Assembly: GCF_014648775.1 (NCBI RefSeq)
Contig: NZ_BMRT01000001.1
Coordinates: forward strand, 992,001 to 1,056,000
Direction of reading: 5' to 3'
Length of the DNA: 64,000 bases
Source: Streptomyces abikoensis
Lineage (GTDB): Bacteria; Actinomycetota; Actinomycetes; Streptomycetales; Streptomycetaceae
Shown here in pieces: positions 53,782 through 62,758 of this stretch. Both the position numbers and the translations under genes were made by a program. The stretch's first letter is position 1, and each line of letters begins with the position of its first letter. The notes beneath the pieces are model-generated. The model searched no databases, was not told the DNA's origin, and saw only the letters and a program-made list of their open reading frames with translations.

Positions 53782-54589
53782 CGGGACCAGCACACGCGTT
53801 GCCGATGGTGACCCGCCCGTCGTCGTCATCACCGGTGCCACCGGCGGGCTCGGGGCGGCCATCGCCACCGCCTGTGCCGAACGGGGTTTCCGGCTGGCCG
53901 TCGTCGCGCGCACCCGCCCGGCGCTGGAGCGCCTCGCCACCGCGCTGCCCACGCGACCTGGCCGTCCGGTCACACCGGTGTGCGCCGATGTCAGCGACAT
54001 GGCGGCGGCCGCCGCCGCCATACGGCGGATCCATTCCGACCTCGGCCGCGTCGACGTCCTCATCGACAACGCCGGCGTGGAAGGCCCCATCGGCCTCACC
54101 TGGGAGATCCCGGTCGAACAGTGGTGGGAGGCGGTGCGCGTCAACACACTGAGCACCTTCGCCACCGTGCACGCCGTGCTTCCGCTGATGATCCGTCACG
54201 GTGGCGGCCGTGTCATCAGCATCAGCAGCGCGGCGGGACGGCACCGCTGGCCCACGCTGTCGTCCTACTCCGTCGCCAAGGCCGCTGGCATCACGTTCAT
54301 CGAGAACATCGCCAGCGAGGCCCGCCCTCACAACGTCCTGGCCTTCAGCCTCCACCCGGGGCTCGTGGCGACCGGACTCACCACGAGCGCGCTCACCGAG
54401 ATCGACTCGGCCGACCCCTGGCGCCGCCGCCGCGCCCGCTGGATCCGTGCGGAGATCGAGGCCGGGCGGTCCGTTCCGCTCCCCCGGGCGGTCGGCGCCG
54501 TCCTCGAACTGGCCACGGGCCCGGCCGCGGCGCTGTCGGGCCGCTACCTGACGGTCGAGGACGTCCACGGCGCGGTCCGGCAGGGGTGA
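53768..54589 (+). CDS. short-chain dehydrogenase/reductase
   Basis: 273 residues. VVVITGATGGLGAAIATACA binds the nucleotide (T-G-x3-G-x-G), LIDNAGVEGP is the NAG segment, and the active site has Ser in ISISSAAG and Y-S-V-A-K in LSSYSVAKAAG. GGAGG lies nine bases before ATG 53768, inside the ligase gene. Third gene of the lyase-ligase-SDR operon; its likely substrate is the acyl product of the ligase or a later intermediate. Confidence 0.9.
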   Translation: MPPYDGTSTRVADGDPPVVVITGATGGLGAAIATACAERGFRLAVVARTRPALERLATALPTRPGRPVTPVCADVSDMAAAAAAIRRIHSDLGRVDVLIDNAGVEGPIGLTWEIPVEQWWEAVRVNTLSTFATVHAVLPLMIRHGGGRVISISSAAGRHRWPTLSSYSVAKAAGITFIENIASEARPHNVLAFSLHPGLVATGLTTSALTEIDSADPWRRRRARWIRAEIEAGRSVPLPRAVGAVLELATGPAAALSGRYLTVEDVHGAVRQG

Positions 54590-54620
54590 ACCGACAGGGG
54601 GGACCCCCACCCCTGTCGGT
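54590..54620. terminator. hairpin between convergent SDR and oxidoreductase genes
   Basis: ACCGACAGGGG (54590-54600) pairs with CCCCTGTCGGT (54610-54620), an 11-base perfect stem one base after the SDR stop. It can serve both convergent transcripts. Confidence 0.8.
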
Positions 54621-54653
54621 CACGCGAAGAGCCCGCTCACGCGAAGAGCCTGC
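54620..54653. repeat. 17-bp tandem duplication across a stop codon
   Basis: TCACGCGAAGAGCCCGC is followed directly by TCACGCGAAGAGCCTGC, one mismatch in 17. The right copy holds the stop of the FAD oxidoreductase on the minus strand; the left copy repeats the last codons and stop downstream. Confidence 0.85.
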
Positions 54654-56052
54654 GCCAGACCGCTCGTGCCGCGTGGTGGCCGGACATGCCGTGGACGCCC
54701 GGGCCCGGCGGGGTGGCCGAGGAGCACAGGAAGACGGCCGGGTGCGCGGTGGCGTAGGGGACGCGCGCGAGCCTGGGGCGCAGCAGCAGCCGCAGGCCCG
54801 CCACCGATCCCGTGGCGATGTCGCCGCCGACGTAGTTGGCGTTGCGCGCCGCGAGCTCGGGCGGCCCGGCCGTGGCGCGGGCGAGGACGCGGTCGCGGAA
54901 ACCGGGGGCGAAGCGCTCGATCTGTCGCTCTATCACCTCCGTCGCGTCGCCCTCCCAGCCGTTGGGCACGTGCCCGTACGCCCAGAAGGTGTGCTTGCCC
55001 TCGGGCGCGCGCGTGGGGTCGATGATGCTGGGCTGGGCGGTGATGAGGAAGGGGACGGACGGGTCGTCGCCCTCGACGGCGGCCCGCAGGGCCTCCCCGA
55101 TCTCGCCGAAGGTGGGGCCGACATGGACGGTGCCGGCCCGCCGGGCGGGCTCGGCCGTCCAGGGCACGGGCCCGTCCAGCGCGTAGTCGATCTTGAAGAC
55201 GCTGGGTCCGTAGCGGAACTTCCGGTAGGCGTCGCCGAGTCCCGCGATCCGGGCGAGCGCGGTGGGCGAGGTGTCGAAGACGAACGCCCGGGCGGGCGGC
55301 AGGTCGTCGAGGTGCTTGACCTCGAAGCCCGTGTGGATGACGCCGCCCAGCTCGCGCAGGTACGAGCCGAGGGCGTCGGCGATGGACTGCGAGCCGCCGC
55401 GCGGCACGGGCCAGCCGCCCTCGTGGGCGGCGAGCGCGAAGATCAGGGCCATGCCGCCGGTGCCGAAGCCGCTGAGCGGGGCGATGCCGTGGGCGGCGAG
55501 CCCGGCGAGGAGGCCCCGGGCCTTCTCGTCGTGGAAGCGGGTCCTGGCCAGCAGCCCGGCGGACTGCCCGGCGACCAGCCCGAAACGGGCGTAGGTGACC
55601 GGGTCGCGGGGCAGCCCGTCCCACTGGGTGCGCAGGAAGTCGGCGGCCACCGTGTCCCAGCGGCCGCGGAAGGGCGCCATGAGCCGGCGGTAGCGGCCGG
55701 CGTCGCGCGGGCCGAGCGAGGCGGCGGTCTCGCCGACGCTCCGGGAGAGCACGGCGGCCGTCCCGTCGGGGAAGGGGTGCGCCAGCGGCAGCTCGGGGTG
55801 GATCCACTCCAGGCCGTGGAGGTCCAGTGGCATGCCGGCGAAGGCGGGCGAGCGGACGGCGAGGGGGTGGACGGCCGAGCACGGGTCGTGCCGGAAGCCC
55901 GGCAGGGTCAGCTCCTCGGTGCGGGCCCCGCCCCCGATGGCGTCGGCGGCCTCGAAGACCTCGACGGCGAGGCCCCGCCGGGCGAGTTCGACGGCGGCGG
56001 TCAGCCCGTTGGGCCCCGCCCCCACGACGACGGCGTCGAGCATGGTGGCCAC
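54637..56052 (-). CDS. phytoene desaturase-like FAD-dependent oxidoreductase
   Basis: 471 residues. The dinucleotide fold [21 protein letters not shown], then [16 protein letters not shown], is at the N-terminus, and the C-terminal [20 protein letters not shown] is typical of the CrtI/NAD(P)/FAD oxidoreductase family. No carotenoid genes lie nearby, so a carotenoid role is doubtful; many actinobacterial members are uncharacterised. GTG 56052 has GAGGGG six bases upstream. The 3' end carries a 17-base tandem duplication. Confidence 0.87.
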   Translation of the reverse strand: MATMLDAVVVGAGPNGLTAAVELARRGLAVEVFEAADAIGGGARTEELTLPGFRHDPCSAVHPLAVRSPAFAGMPLDLHGLEWIHPELPLAHPFPDGTAAVLSRSVGETAASLGPRDAGRYRRLMAPFRGRWDTVAADFLRTQWDGLPRDPVTYARFGLVAGQSAGLLARTRFHDEKARGLLAGLAAHGIAPLSGFGTGGMALIFALAAHEGGWPVPRGGSQSIADALGSYLRELGGVIHTGFEVKHLDDLPPARAFVFDTSPTALARIAGLGDAYRKFRYGPSVFKIDYALDGPVPWTAEPARRAGTVHVGPTFGEIGEALRAAVEGDDPSVPFLITAQPSIIDPTRAPEGKHTFWAYGHVPNGWEGDATEVIERQIERFAPGFRDRVLARATAGPPELAARNANYVGGDIATGSVAGLRLLLRPRLARVPYATAHPAVFLCSSATPPGPGVHGMSGHHAARAVWRRLFA

Positions 56053-56077
56053 CGGAATCCCCTCGTCTCCTTGGGTA

Positions 56078-56926
56078 TCAGCCGGCGGACGCCAGCAGCC
56101 CCAGGATATGCCGCAGCGTCTTCTCGTCCCGCGCGGCGCTGAGGGGAAGCGCGTTGCCGCCGGTGATCCGGAACGGCTCGCCCGCGACCGTGGCGCTCGC
56201 CCCGCCGGCCTCGGCGACCAGCAGCAGTCCGGCCGCGTGGTCCCAGGCGTTCTCCCATGTGAAAGCCAGCGAATCCAGCGTGCCGCGGGCCACCGCCAGG
56301 TACTCCAGGCCTGCCGAGCCGCAGGGGCGAGGGGCGACGCCGTCGGTGAGCAGCGTCGCGAGGACGCGCTTCTCCTCGTCGGTGGTGAAGTCGTAGTGCG
56401 AGATCGCCACGGTCAGCTCGCGGCCCGGCTCGGGGGAACCGGAGCGCAGCGGTACGCCGTTGAGGACCGCTCCCCCGCCGCGCCGGGCGACGGCCAGCTC
56501 GTCGAGCGCGGGGGCGTACGTCCAGGAGGCCAGCAGCTCGCCGCGGTGGGCGAGGCAGACGAGGGTGGCGAAGCCGGGGTCGCCGTGGACGAACTGGCGG
56601 GTGCCGTCGACGGGGTCGACGATCCACACCGGGGCGTCCCCGCCGAGGGCGCCGAGCACGGACGGGTCGGCGTGCACGGCCTCCTCGCCGACCACCACCG
56701 AGCCGGGCAGGAGGGCGGTGAGGGCGTGGGTGAGCTGTTCCTCGGCGAGCCGGTCGGCGACGGTGACGAGGTCGTGCGGGCCGTTCTTCTCCACGATCTC
56801 GTCCGCGGCGAGCTGCCGGAAGCGCGGCAGGATCTCGGTGGCGGCCGCCTTGCGGACCGCCTCCTCGACCTCTCCGAGATCGCCTTCGAGGAACGTGGCG
56901 AGGGACTTTTCGATCGTCTGAACCAT
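56078..56926 (-). CDS. inositol monophosphatase family protein
   Basis: 282 residues. Metal-binding motifs: GEEAVHAD with the Glu, [16 protein letters not shown] with the Asp pair, and [19 protein letters not shown] with the third Asp. Mg-dependent phosphatase of inositol phosphate, histidinol phosphate or PAP. ATG 56926 is used without a strong ribosome binding site. Same strand as the desaturase-like gene, 25 bases upstream of it. Confidence 0.92.
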   Translation of the reverse strand: MVQTIEKSLATFLEGDLGEVEEAVRKAAATEILPRFRQLAADEIVEKNGPHDLVTVADRLAEEQLTHALTALLPGSVVVGEEAVHADPSVLGALGGDAPVWIVDPVDGTRQFVHGDPGFATLVCLAHRGELLASWTYAPALDELAVARRGGGAVLNGVPLRSGSPEPGRELTVAISHYDFTTDEEKRVLATLLTDGVAPRPCGSAGLEYLAVARGTLDSLAFTWENAWDHAAGLLLVAEAGGASATVAGEPFRITGGNALPLSAARDEKTLRHILGLLASAG

Positions 56927-57003
56927 ATGAACATCGAACCACGCGGCACCGACGACCGGTGGTGTGGCGATGGCCTCACCATGACGTTCGCATGAACGCC
57001 TGG

Positions 57004-58809
57004 TCAGCGTCCCACCGCGTACCCCTGCATCCCGCGCGGGTTGGCGGCCGCCGACAGCACGCCCGTCTCCGGGTCGCGGGCGACCGCGCACAGCCGGCCC
57101 TCCGACCACGGCCCGCCGACCGTGACCGCGTGCCCCCGGCGGCGCAGCTCTGTGATGGCGCTCTCCCCGAGCCGCGATTCGACGGTGACGGCGCCGGGGC
57201 GGGCCGTCCGGGGGTGGAAGGAGCCGGGGAAGCTCTCCTGGTGCCAGTTGGGGGCGTCGATGGCGCCCTGGAGGTCCGGCCCGCCGCGCACCTCGGGGCG
57301 CAGGGCGAGGGCGAGGAAGAAGTGCAGTTGCCACTGGTCCTGCTGGTCGCCGCCGGGGGTGCCGAAGGCCAGGACGGGTTCGCCGCCGCGCAGGGCCAGC
57401 GACGGGGTGAGCGTGGTGCGCGGCCGGCGGCCGGGCGTGAGGCTGTTGGGCAGGCCCTCCTCCAGCCAGGCCATCTGGAGCCGGGTGCCGAGGGGGAAGC
57501 CGAGCTCGGGCACGACGGGGTTGGACTGGAGCCAGCCGCCGCTGGGCGTCGCGGAGATCATGTTGCCCCAGCGGTCGACGACGTCGAGGTGGCAGGTGTC
57601 CCCGGAGGTGGCGCCGTCGGCGCCGACGGTGGGCTCCCCGCCGCCCGCGTGGAGGGCCGGCGGGGCCTCGCCCTCGGGGAGCCGGGCGAGCCGTGGCACG
57701 CGTCCGCCGGGGCTGCCGGGGCGCAGCTCGTACGAGGCTGTGGCGCCGATGAGCTTCCGGCGCTCGGCGTTGTAGGCGTCCGACAGCAGCGCGTCCAGCG
57801 GTACGTCGCCGGTGGCGTCGCCGTACCAGGCCTCGCGGTCGGCCATGGCGAGCTTGCCGCCCTCGATGAGGGTGTGGACGTATTCGGGCGTGCCGGGGGC
57901 GGGGAGGTCCTCGGGGAGGAGGGCCAGTTGCTGGAGGAGGACGGGGCCCTGTGACCAGGGGCCGGCCTTGCAGACGGTCCAGCCCCGCCAGTCGAAGGTG
58001 ACGGGGTCCTCGTAGCCGGCGTGGTGGCGGGCGAGGTCGTCGCCGGTGAGGGTGCCCGTGTGGCGTTCCCCGGAGGTGTCCAGGGTGGGGCGGGCGGCGG
58101 CCCGGACGAGCGCCTCGGCGATGAAGCCCTCGCGCCAGATCCGGCGGGCGGCGTCGATCCGTGTCTCGCGGCCGGGGCCGGCCGCCTCCGCCTCGGCGAG
58201 GAGCCGGCGCCAGGTGGCGGCGAGGGCGGGGTTGCGGAAGAGGACGCCGGGGGCCGGGGGTCTGCCGCCGGGCAGGTAGAGGGCGGCGGAGGACGCCCAC
58301 TCCGGTTCGGTCTCGAACAGCCTTTGGACGGTGGCCACGGTCGCCCCGACCCGTTCGACGGGCGCGTGGCCGTGCTCGGCGTAGCCGATCGCGTGGCCGA
58401 GCACCTCGCGGAGGGACTTGGTGCCGTGGTCGCGCAGGAGCAGCATCCAGGCGTCGAAGGCGCCGGGCACGGCCGCCGCGAGGGGGCCGGTGCCGGGGAC
58501 GAGCTCCAGGCCGAGCGAGGTGTAGTGCGCCACGCTCGCCCCGGCGGGGGCCGGCCCCTGGCCGCACAGCACCCGCACCGGTCCCCCGGCGGGGGCGAGC
58601 AGCGCGGGCACCTCACCGGCCGGCCCGTTGAGGTGCGGCTCGACGACGTGGAGGACGAACCCGGCGGCCACGGCGGCGTCGAAGGCGTTGCCGCCGCCCT
58701 CCAGGACGGCCATCGCGCACTGGGAGGCCAGCCAGTGGGTGGAGGACACCATGCCGAAGGTGCCCTGGAGGGTGGGCCGGGTGGTGAACGTGGGGAACGT
58801 CGGACTCAC
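57004..58809 (-). CDS. gamma-glutamyltransferase family protein
   Basis: 601 residues. GMVSSTHWLASQCAMAVLEG and GGGNAFDAAVAAGFVLHVVE at the N-terminus and the autoprocessing site with catalytic Thr in TSGDTCHLDVVDRWGNMIS are standard; GTPGGDQQDQWQLHFFL closes the small subunit. There is no signal peptide, which puts it with cytoplasmic YwrD-like members. It would cleave gamma-glutamyl or related acyl amides. GTG start with a G-rich upstream sequence. Confidence 0.93.
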   Translation of the reverse strand: MSPTFPTFTTRPTLQGTFGMVSSTHWLASQCAMAVLEGGGNAFDAAVAAGFVLHVVEPHLNGPAGEVPALLAPAGGPVRVLCGQGPAPAGASVAHYTSLGLELVPGTGPLAAAVPGAFDAWMLLLRDHGTKSLREVLGHAIGYAEHGHAPVERVGATVATVQRLFETEPEWASSAALYLPGGRPPAPGVLFRNPALAATWRRLLAEAEAAGPGRETRIDAARRIWREGFIAEALVRAAARPTLDTSGERHTGTLTGDDLARHHAGYEDPVTFDWRGWTVCKAGPWSQGPVLLQQLALLPEDLPAPGTPEYVHTLIEGGKLAMADREAWYGDATGDVPLDALLSDAYNAERRKLIGATASYELRPGSPGGRVPRLARLPEGEAPPALHAGGGEPTVGADGATSGDTCHLDVVDRWGNMISATPSGGWLQSNPVVPELGFPLGTRLQMAWLEEGLPNSLTPGRRPRTTLTPSLALRGGEPVLAFGTPGGDQQDQWQLHFFLALALRPEVRGGPDLQGAIDAPNWHQESFPGSFHPRTARPGAVTVESRLGESAITELRRRGHAVTVGGPWSEGRLCAVARDPETGVLSAAANPRGMQGYAVGR

Positions 58810-58911
58810 AGCCCCCAGCTAGGCAGACGGCGGACGGGCGCACAAGAGTTACGGTGGATTCCGCCGTCGGCCGGGTGGCCGATGGCCGGGAACGAGCGGG
58901 AGGACGCGGCC

Positions 58912-59967
58912 GTGCACGGCGAATACAAGGTTCCGGGCGGAAAACTCGTCGTCGTGGACCTGGCGGTCGAGGACGGCTCGCTGCGCGACGTCCGGGTGGC
59001 CGGGGACTTCTTCCTGGAGCCCGACGAGGCGCTGCTCGACATCAACCGCGCCCTGGAGGGCGCGCCGGCCGACACCCCCGCCCCGGAGCTCGCCGCCCGC
59101 ATCGACGCGGCGCTGCCCGAGGGCACGGTGATGTTCGGCTTCTCCTCCGAGGCCGTGGGCGTGGCGGTGCGGCGGGCGCTGGCACAGGCCACCGATTGGC
59201 ATCACTACGACTGGCAGCTGATCCACGACGGCCCCCAGTCCCCCGCCCTGCACATGGCGCTGGACGAGGTCCTCACCGCCGAGGTCGCGGCGGGCCGGCG
59301 GCCGCCGACGCTGCGGGTGTGGGAGTGGGCGTCCCCGGCCGTGATCATCGGCAGCTTCCAGTCGCTGCGGAACGAGGTGGACCCGGAGGGCGCGGAGCGC
59401 CACGGGATGACGGTGGTGCGCCGGATCAGCGGCGGCGGCGCCATGTTCGTCGAGCCCGGCAACACGATCACGTACTCGCTGTGCGTGCCGGACGCGCTCG
59501 TGCAGGGCCTGTCCTTCGCCGACAGCTACGCCTACCTCGACGACTGGGTCCTCGCCGCGCTTGAGGGCATGGGCGTCAAGGCCTGGTACCAGCCGCTCAA
59601 CGACATCGCCACGGAGGCGGGCAAGATCGCGGGGGCCGCGCAGAAGCGGGTGGTGTCCGGCGACGGCGCGGTGCTCCACCACGTGACGATGGCGTACGAC
59701 ATCGACGCGGACAAGATGCTCGACGTGCTGCGCATCGGCAAGGAGAAGCTCTCCGACAAGGGGACGAAGTCCGCGAAGAAGCGGGTGGATCCGCTGCGGC
59801 GGCAGACGGGTCTGGCGCGGGACGCCGTGATCGAGCGCATGGTGGAGACGTTCCGGGGGCGGTACGGGCTCGCCGACGGGGCCGTCACGCCGGAGGAGAT
59901 GGCGCGGGCGGAGGAGCTGGCCGCGACGAAGTTCTCCTCGGAGGAGTGGACGGCGCGCGTGCCGTAG
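58912..59967 (+). CDS. lipoate-protein ligase with N-terminal accessory domain
   Basis: 351 residues. Residues ~1-85 (GEYKVPGGKLVVVDLAVEDG, FFLEPDEAL) match the small accessory domain that in E. coli LplA is C-terminal; residues ~95-350 are the ligase: LRVWEWASPAVIIGSFQSL, VVRRISGGGAMFVEPGNTIT and the Lys in AGKIAGAAQKRV. It attaches lipoate or octanoate to carrier proteins. GTG 58912 follows GGAGG by eight bases; ATG 58881 is a weaker start. A bidirectional hairpin follows the stop. Confidence 0.9.
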   Translation: MHGEYKVPGGKLVVVDLAVEDGSLRDVRVAGDFFLEPDEALLDINRALEGAPADTPAPELAARIDAALPEGTVMFGFSSEAVGVAVRRALAQATDWHHYDWQLIHDGPQSPALHMALDEVLTAEVAAGRRPPTLRVWEWASPAVIIGSFQSLRNEVDPEGAERHGMTVVRRISGGGAMFVEPGNTITYSLCVPDALVQGLSFADSYAYLDDWVLAALEGMGVKAWYQPLNDIATEAGKIAGAAQKRVVSGDGAVLHHVTMAYDIDADKMLDVLRIGKEKLSDKGTKSAKKRVDPLRRQTGLARDAVIERMVETFRGRYGLADGAVTPEEMARAEELAATKFSSEEWTARVP

Positions 59968-59976
59968 GGGTGGTGC

Positions 59977-60004
59977 GGGCCCCCGCCGATGACGGCGGGG
60001 GCCC
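59977..60004. terminator. bidirectional terminator hairpin
   Basis: GGGCCCCCGCCG and CGGCGGGGGCCC pair perfectly around ATGA, between the convergent lipoate ligase gene and the secreted-protein gene. Confidence 0.88.
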
Positions 60005-60009
60005 AACGG

Positions 60010-61560
60010 TCAGCACTCGATGACGCCCTTGGCGATGCCCTTGAACGCGCCGGTGAGCATGCCGATGGCGACTCCTTCGGGGCCGGTCAGGGCACCCGTG
60101 ACACCTCCGACGACGATGCTGGTGCCGATCTTCTTGGCCATGCACTTGTCGTGCTCGTCGCTGTTCTTGGCGGCGGGGGCGGCCATGAGGGACTTCACCG
60201 CCGCCGTCACCTCGGGAGTGGCGGAGGTGCCCAGGGAGAAGGTCGGGGGCGAGATCGTGCCGGTGACGGTGTCGCCGGTGACGCCTTCGATGGTCTGGGT
60301 GACGGTGTTGCCGTTCACCGCGAGACCGACCTTGTGGGTCGTGCCGTCGGTGTCCGTGACGGTGCCGGGCTGCACCGTCGCGATCGTGCCGCCGTTGGCG
60401 TCACTGACCCGGACACCGCCGTTGTGGGCGGTCAGCTTGGCGCCTTCGGGCACGTCCACGGTGGCCGTCGCGGTCCTCGCGAGGGCGGCGGGCTTGACGT
60501 CGGTGCCGCCGGTGCCGCTGCCGGGCGCGTCCGCGCTGGTGCGGGCGACGTACATCGTGGAGCCGGCCGCCGAGTTGATGACGGGGACGGTCACCGTCGC
60601 GTCGGCGGTCCACGGCTGGTTGTCGGTGTTGAAGGTCCAGGTGCCGGTGACCTTCTTGCCGACGGCGGCGAAGTCGACCCAGCCGTAGTTCTTGGCCGGG
60701 ACGTCGATCGCGATGCCGTTCACGGTCGTCTCGTCGGACTGGTAGGTCTGCGTCGCGGTGAGCTGGTTGCTGATCAGCGCCTGGACGGGGACGGAGACAC
60801 CACCGGAGACGCCGACGGAGGTCGACACGCCGGCGGAGAACGACTGTGCCCAGCCGGAGTGGTAGATCGTGGTGAAGACCTGCTTCATGGTGCCGCTGGT
60901 GTCGTTGTACCAGACCGACGAGGCGGGCTGACGGGGCAGGACCTCGGGCTTCCCCTCGGACTTCTGCGTCCACGAACAGGTGGAGGTCTTCTTGGAGCAC
61001 AGGTCGGTGTAGTAGTCGAGGGCGAGCTGCCTCGCCTCGGCCGCCTTCGCCGCCGGCACCGTCCACTCCTGGCTCGCGCTGCCGTTGCAGATGTTGGGCT
61101 GGGCGAGGATGCCCCACAGGTGGAGGCCGCCCCGGTTGTCCATGCACCACTCGGTGCCGCTCTTGTCGTCGCGGCGGACGATGCCGAACGCGTTGGGCTT
61201 CCCGTCGACGGGGCGGAAGTGCCACTGCTCGCCGTCCTTGCCACAGGACTGCTGGACGGCGGGCTGGGTGGAGTGGACGCACTTCCCGGAGGAGGTGCTG
61301 GCGATGTTGAACGTGCCGGGGTCGCCGAGCTTGATCAGCCGCCAGTTCGTGTAGTTGGTGCCGCCGGGGGTGACGGATATCTGGTTTCCGTCGTTGTTGC
61401 CCGTCGCGTTGAGGGTGCCGTCGGTGTTGGTGAAGGTGTAGGCGTCGGTCGCGGCGGCGGCCGCGGGAGTCGCGGTGACGGCGAGGACGGGTACGAGGAG
61501 GGTCAGGGCGGCGGCCGGCGCGGTGAGAAGTCTCGCGGCTCTCTTCAGGGCTCGGTTCAT
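60010..61560 (-). CDS. secreted lectin-like / pore-former-like protein
   Basis: 516 residues. A signal peptide (basic N-terminus, hydrophobic core ~11-30, Ala-rich cleavage region ~32-38) marks export. Residues 40-170 carry two ricin-like half repeats with Q-x-W-type ends (GEQWHF, SQEWTV) and paired Cys. Residues ~218-345 are Ser/Thr/Gly/Val-rich strands (SAGVSTSVGVSGGVSVPVQ, then TATQTYQSDETTVNG) that resemble aerolysin/ETX-type beta-pore formers. Residues ~469-516 hold a Gly-rich hydrophobic segment with two Cys (GGVTGALTGPEGVAIGMLTG). No enzyme motif is seen. Toxin function is inference. Confidence 0.7.
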   Translation of the reverse strand: MNRALKRAARLLTAPAAALTLLVPVLAVTATPAAAAATDAYTFTNTDGTLNATGNNDGNQISVTPGGTNYTNWRLIKLGDPGTFNIASTSSGKCVHSTQPAVQQSCGKDGEQWHFRPVDGKPNAFGIVRRDDKSGTEWCMDNRGGLHLWGILAQPNICNGSASQEWTVPAAKAAEARQLALDYYTDLCSKKTSTCSWTQKSEGKPEVLPRQPASSVWYNDTSGTMKQVFTTIYHSGWAQSFSAGVSTSVGVSGGVSVPVQALISNQLTATQTYQSDETTVNGIAIDVPAKNYGWVDFAAVGKKVTGTWTFNTDNQPWTADATVTVPVINSAAGSTMYVARTSADAPGSGTGGTDVKPAALARTATATVDVPEGAKLTAHNGGVRVSDANGGTIATVQPGTVTDTDGTTHKVGLAVNGNTVTQTIEGVTGDTVTGTISPPTFSLGTSATPEVTAAVKSLMAAPAAKNSDEHDKCMAKKIGTSIVVGGVTGALTGPEGVAIGMLTGAFKGIAKGVIEC

Positions 61561-61677
61561 GATCGCTTTCTGTGGTGAATCCGTGTCGTTTCTGTGGCGC
61601 TCCTGTCGCGTTCGGTGAGCGTAGGGGGAAACAGGCCGGAATGACGGATTCCGTCCGGAACTCGGCTCAGTGATCTA

Positions 61678-61709
61678 GGACACCTCCCTCACCGGTGAGA
61701 GAGGTGTCC
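61678..61709 (-). terminator. palindromic hairpin after the LLM gene
   Basis: GGACACCTCCCTCACC is followed by GGTGAGAGAGGTGTCC, 16-base arms with one mismatch and no spacer, 27 bases downstream of the LLM stop in its direction of transcription. The sequence between here and 61560 also holds the palindrome GACGGATTCCGTC (61643-61655), a possible operator for the secreted protein. Confidence 0.7.
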
Positions 61710-61735
61710 GTCGGGGCGGGCGGGGCCGGGGCCGG

Positions 61736-62737
61736 CTACCCCAGCGCCGGGATCAGATGCTCCCCGTACGCGTCGATCGTCTCCTCCTTCGCGTCGTGCA
61801 TCGCGTAGAGGGCGAACTGGTCGACGCCCAGCTCCCTGAGCCGCTCCAGGCGTTCGCGGTGGGCGGCCACCGGGCCGAGGACGCAGAAGCGGTCGACGAT
61901 CTCGTCGGGGACGAAGTCCGTCGAGGGGTTGCCGGCGCGGCCGTGGTGGCTGTAGTCGTAGCCGGAGCGGCGCTCGATGTAGTCGGTGAGGTCGTCGGGG
62001 ACGGCGCCGGAGTGGGTGCCGTAGCGGGTGACGAGGTCGGCGACGTGGTTGCCGACCATGCCGCCGAACCAGCGGCACTGTTCGCGCGCGTGGGCGAGGT
62101 CGTCGCCGACGTAGGCGGGGGCGGCGACGCAGACGGTGACGGAGGACGGGTCGCGGCCCGCGTCGGCGGCCGCGGCGCGCACGGCCTTGACCATCCATTC
62201 GGTGAGGAAGGGGTCGGCGAGCTGGAGGATGAAGCCGTCGGCCTCGCGGCCCGCCAGGGCGAGGGCCTTGGGCCCGTAGGCGGCCATCCACACGGGCAGC
62301 CGGCCGTCGCGGACCCAGGGGATCCGCAGCGTCTTCCCGCCGCCGACGTCGGCCTCGCGCCCCTCCGCGAGGTCGCGGATGACGCGCATCGACTCGCTCA
62401 GCGTGGCGAGGGTGTTGGGCTTGCGCCCGGCCACCCGCATCGCGGAGTCGCCCCGGCCGATGCCGCAGACGGTGCGGTTGCCGTACATGTCGTTGAGGGT
62501 GGCGAAGGTGGAGGCGGTCACCTCGGGGGTGCGGGTGGAGGGGTTGGTGACCATGGGACCGACGATGAGGCTGTCGGTGTGTTCCAGGATGCGGCTGTAG
62601 ATGACGAAGGGCTCCTGCCAGAGCACGGCGGAGTCGAACGTCCAGCCGTAGCGGAAGCCCGCGCCCTCGGCGCGTCTCATGAGGTCGACGACGGCGGTGG
62701 CGGGCGGGTCGGTCTGGAGGACGAGGCCGAAGTCCAC
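61736..62737 (-). CDS. LLM-class F420-dependent oxidoreductase (TIGR03842-like)
   Basis: 333 residues. MDFGLVLQTDPPATAVVDLM, the central GIGRGDSAMRVAGRKP and VWMAAYGPKALALAGREADG are luciferase-like monooxygenase signatures of the F420-binding branch. Actinobacterial members of this type are commonly encoded beside dihydropyrimidinase, as here (21 bases apart, same strand), which suggests a role in pyrimidine or hydantoin breakdown. GTG start with AAGGAG ten bases upstream. Confidence 0.85.
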   Translation of the reverse strand: MDFGLVLQTDPPATAVVDLMRRAEGAGFRYGWTFDSAVLWQEPFVIYSRILEHTDSLIVGPMVTNPSTRTPEVTASTFATLNDMYGNRTVCGIGRGDSAMRVAGRKPNTLATLSESMRVIRDLAEGREADVGGGKTLRIPWVRDGRLPVWMAAYGPKALALAGREADGFILQLADPFLTEWMVKAVRAAAADAGRDPSSVTVCVAAPAYVGDDLAHAREQCRWFGGMVGNHVADLVTRYGTHSGAVPDDLTDYIERRSGYDYSHHGRAGNPSTDFVPDEIVDRFCVLGPVAAHRERLERLRELGVDQFALYAMHDAKEETIDAYGEHLIPALG

Positions 62738-62758
62738 GTGCGGGGTGCTCCTTACACG

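Noticed and set aside
54637-56052. Carotenoid desaturase crtI
   Set aside because: No crtE, crtB or crtY-like gene nearby; the family includes many non-carotenoid oxidoreductases.
60020-60688. Plus-strand frame with several hydrophobic stretches opposite the secreted protein
   Set aside because: Antisense to a Thr/Val-rich gene, which produces apparent hydrophobic runs; no ribosome binding site.
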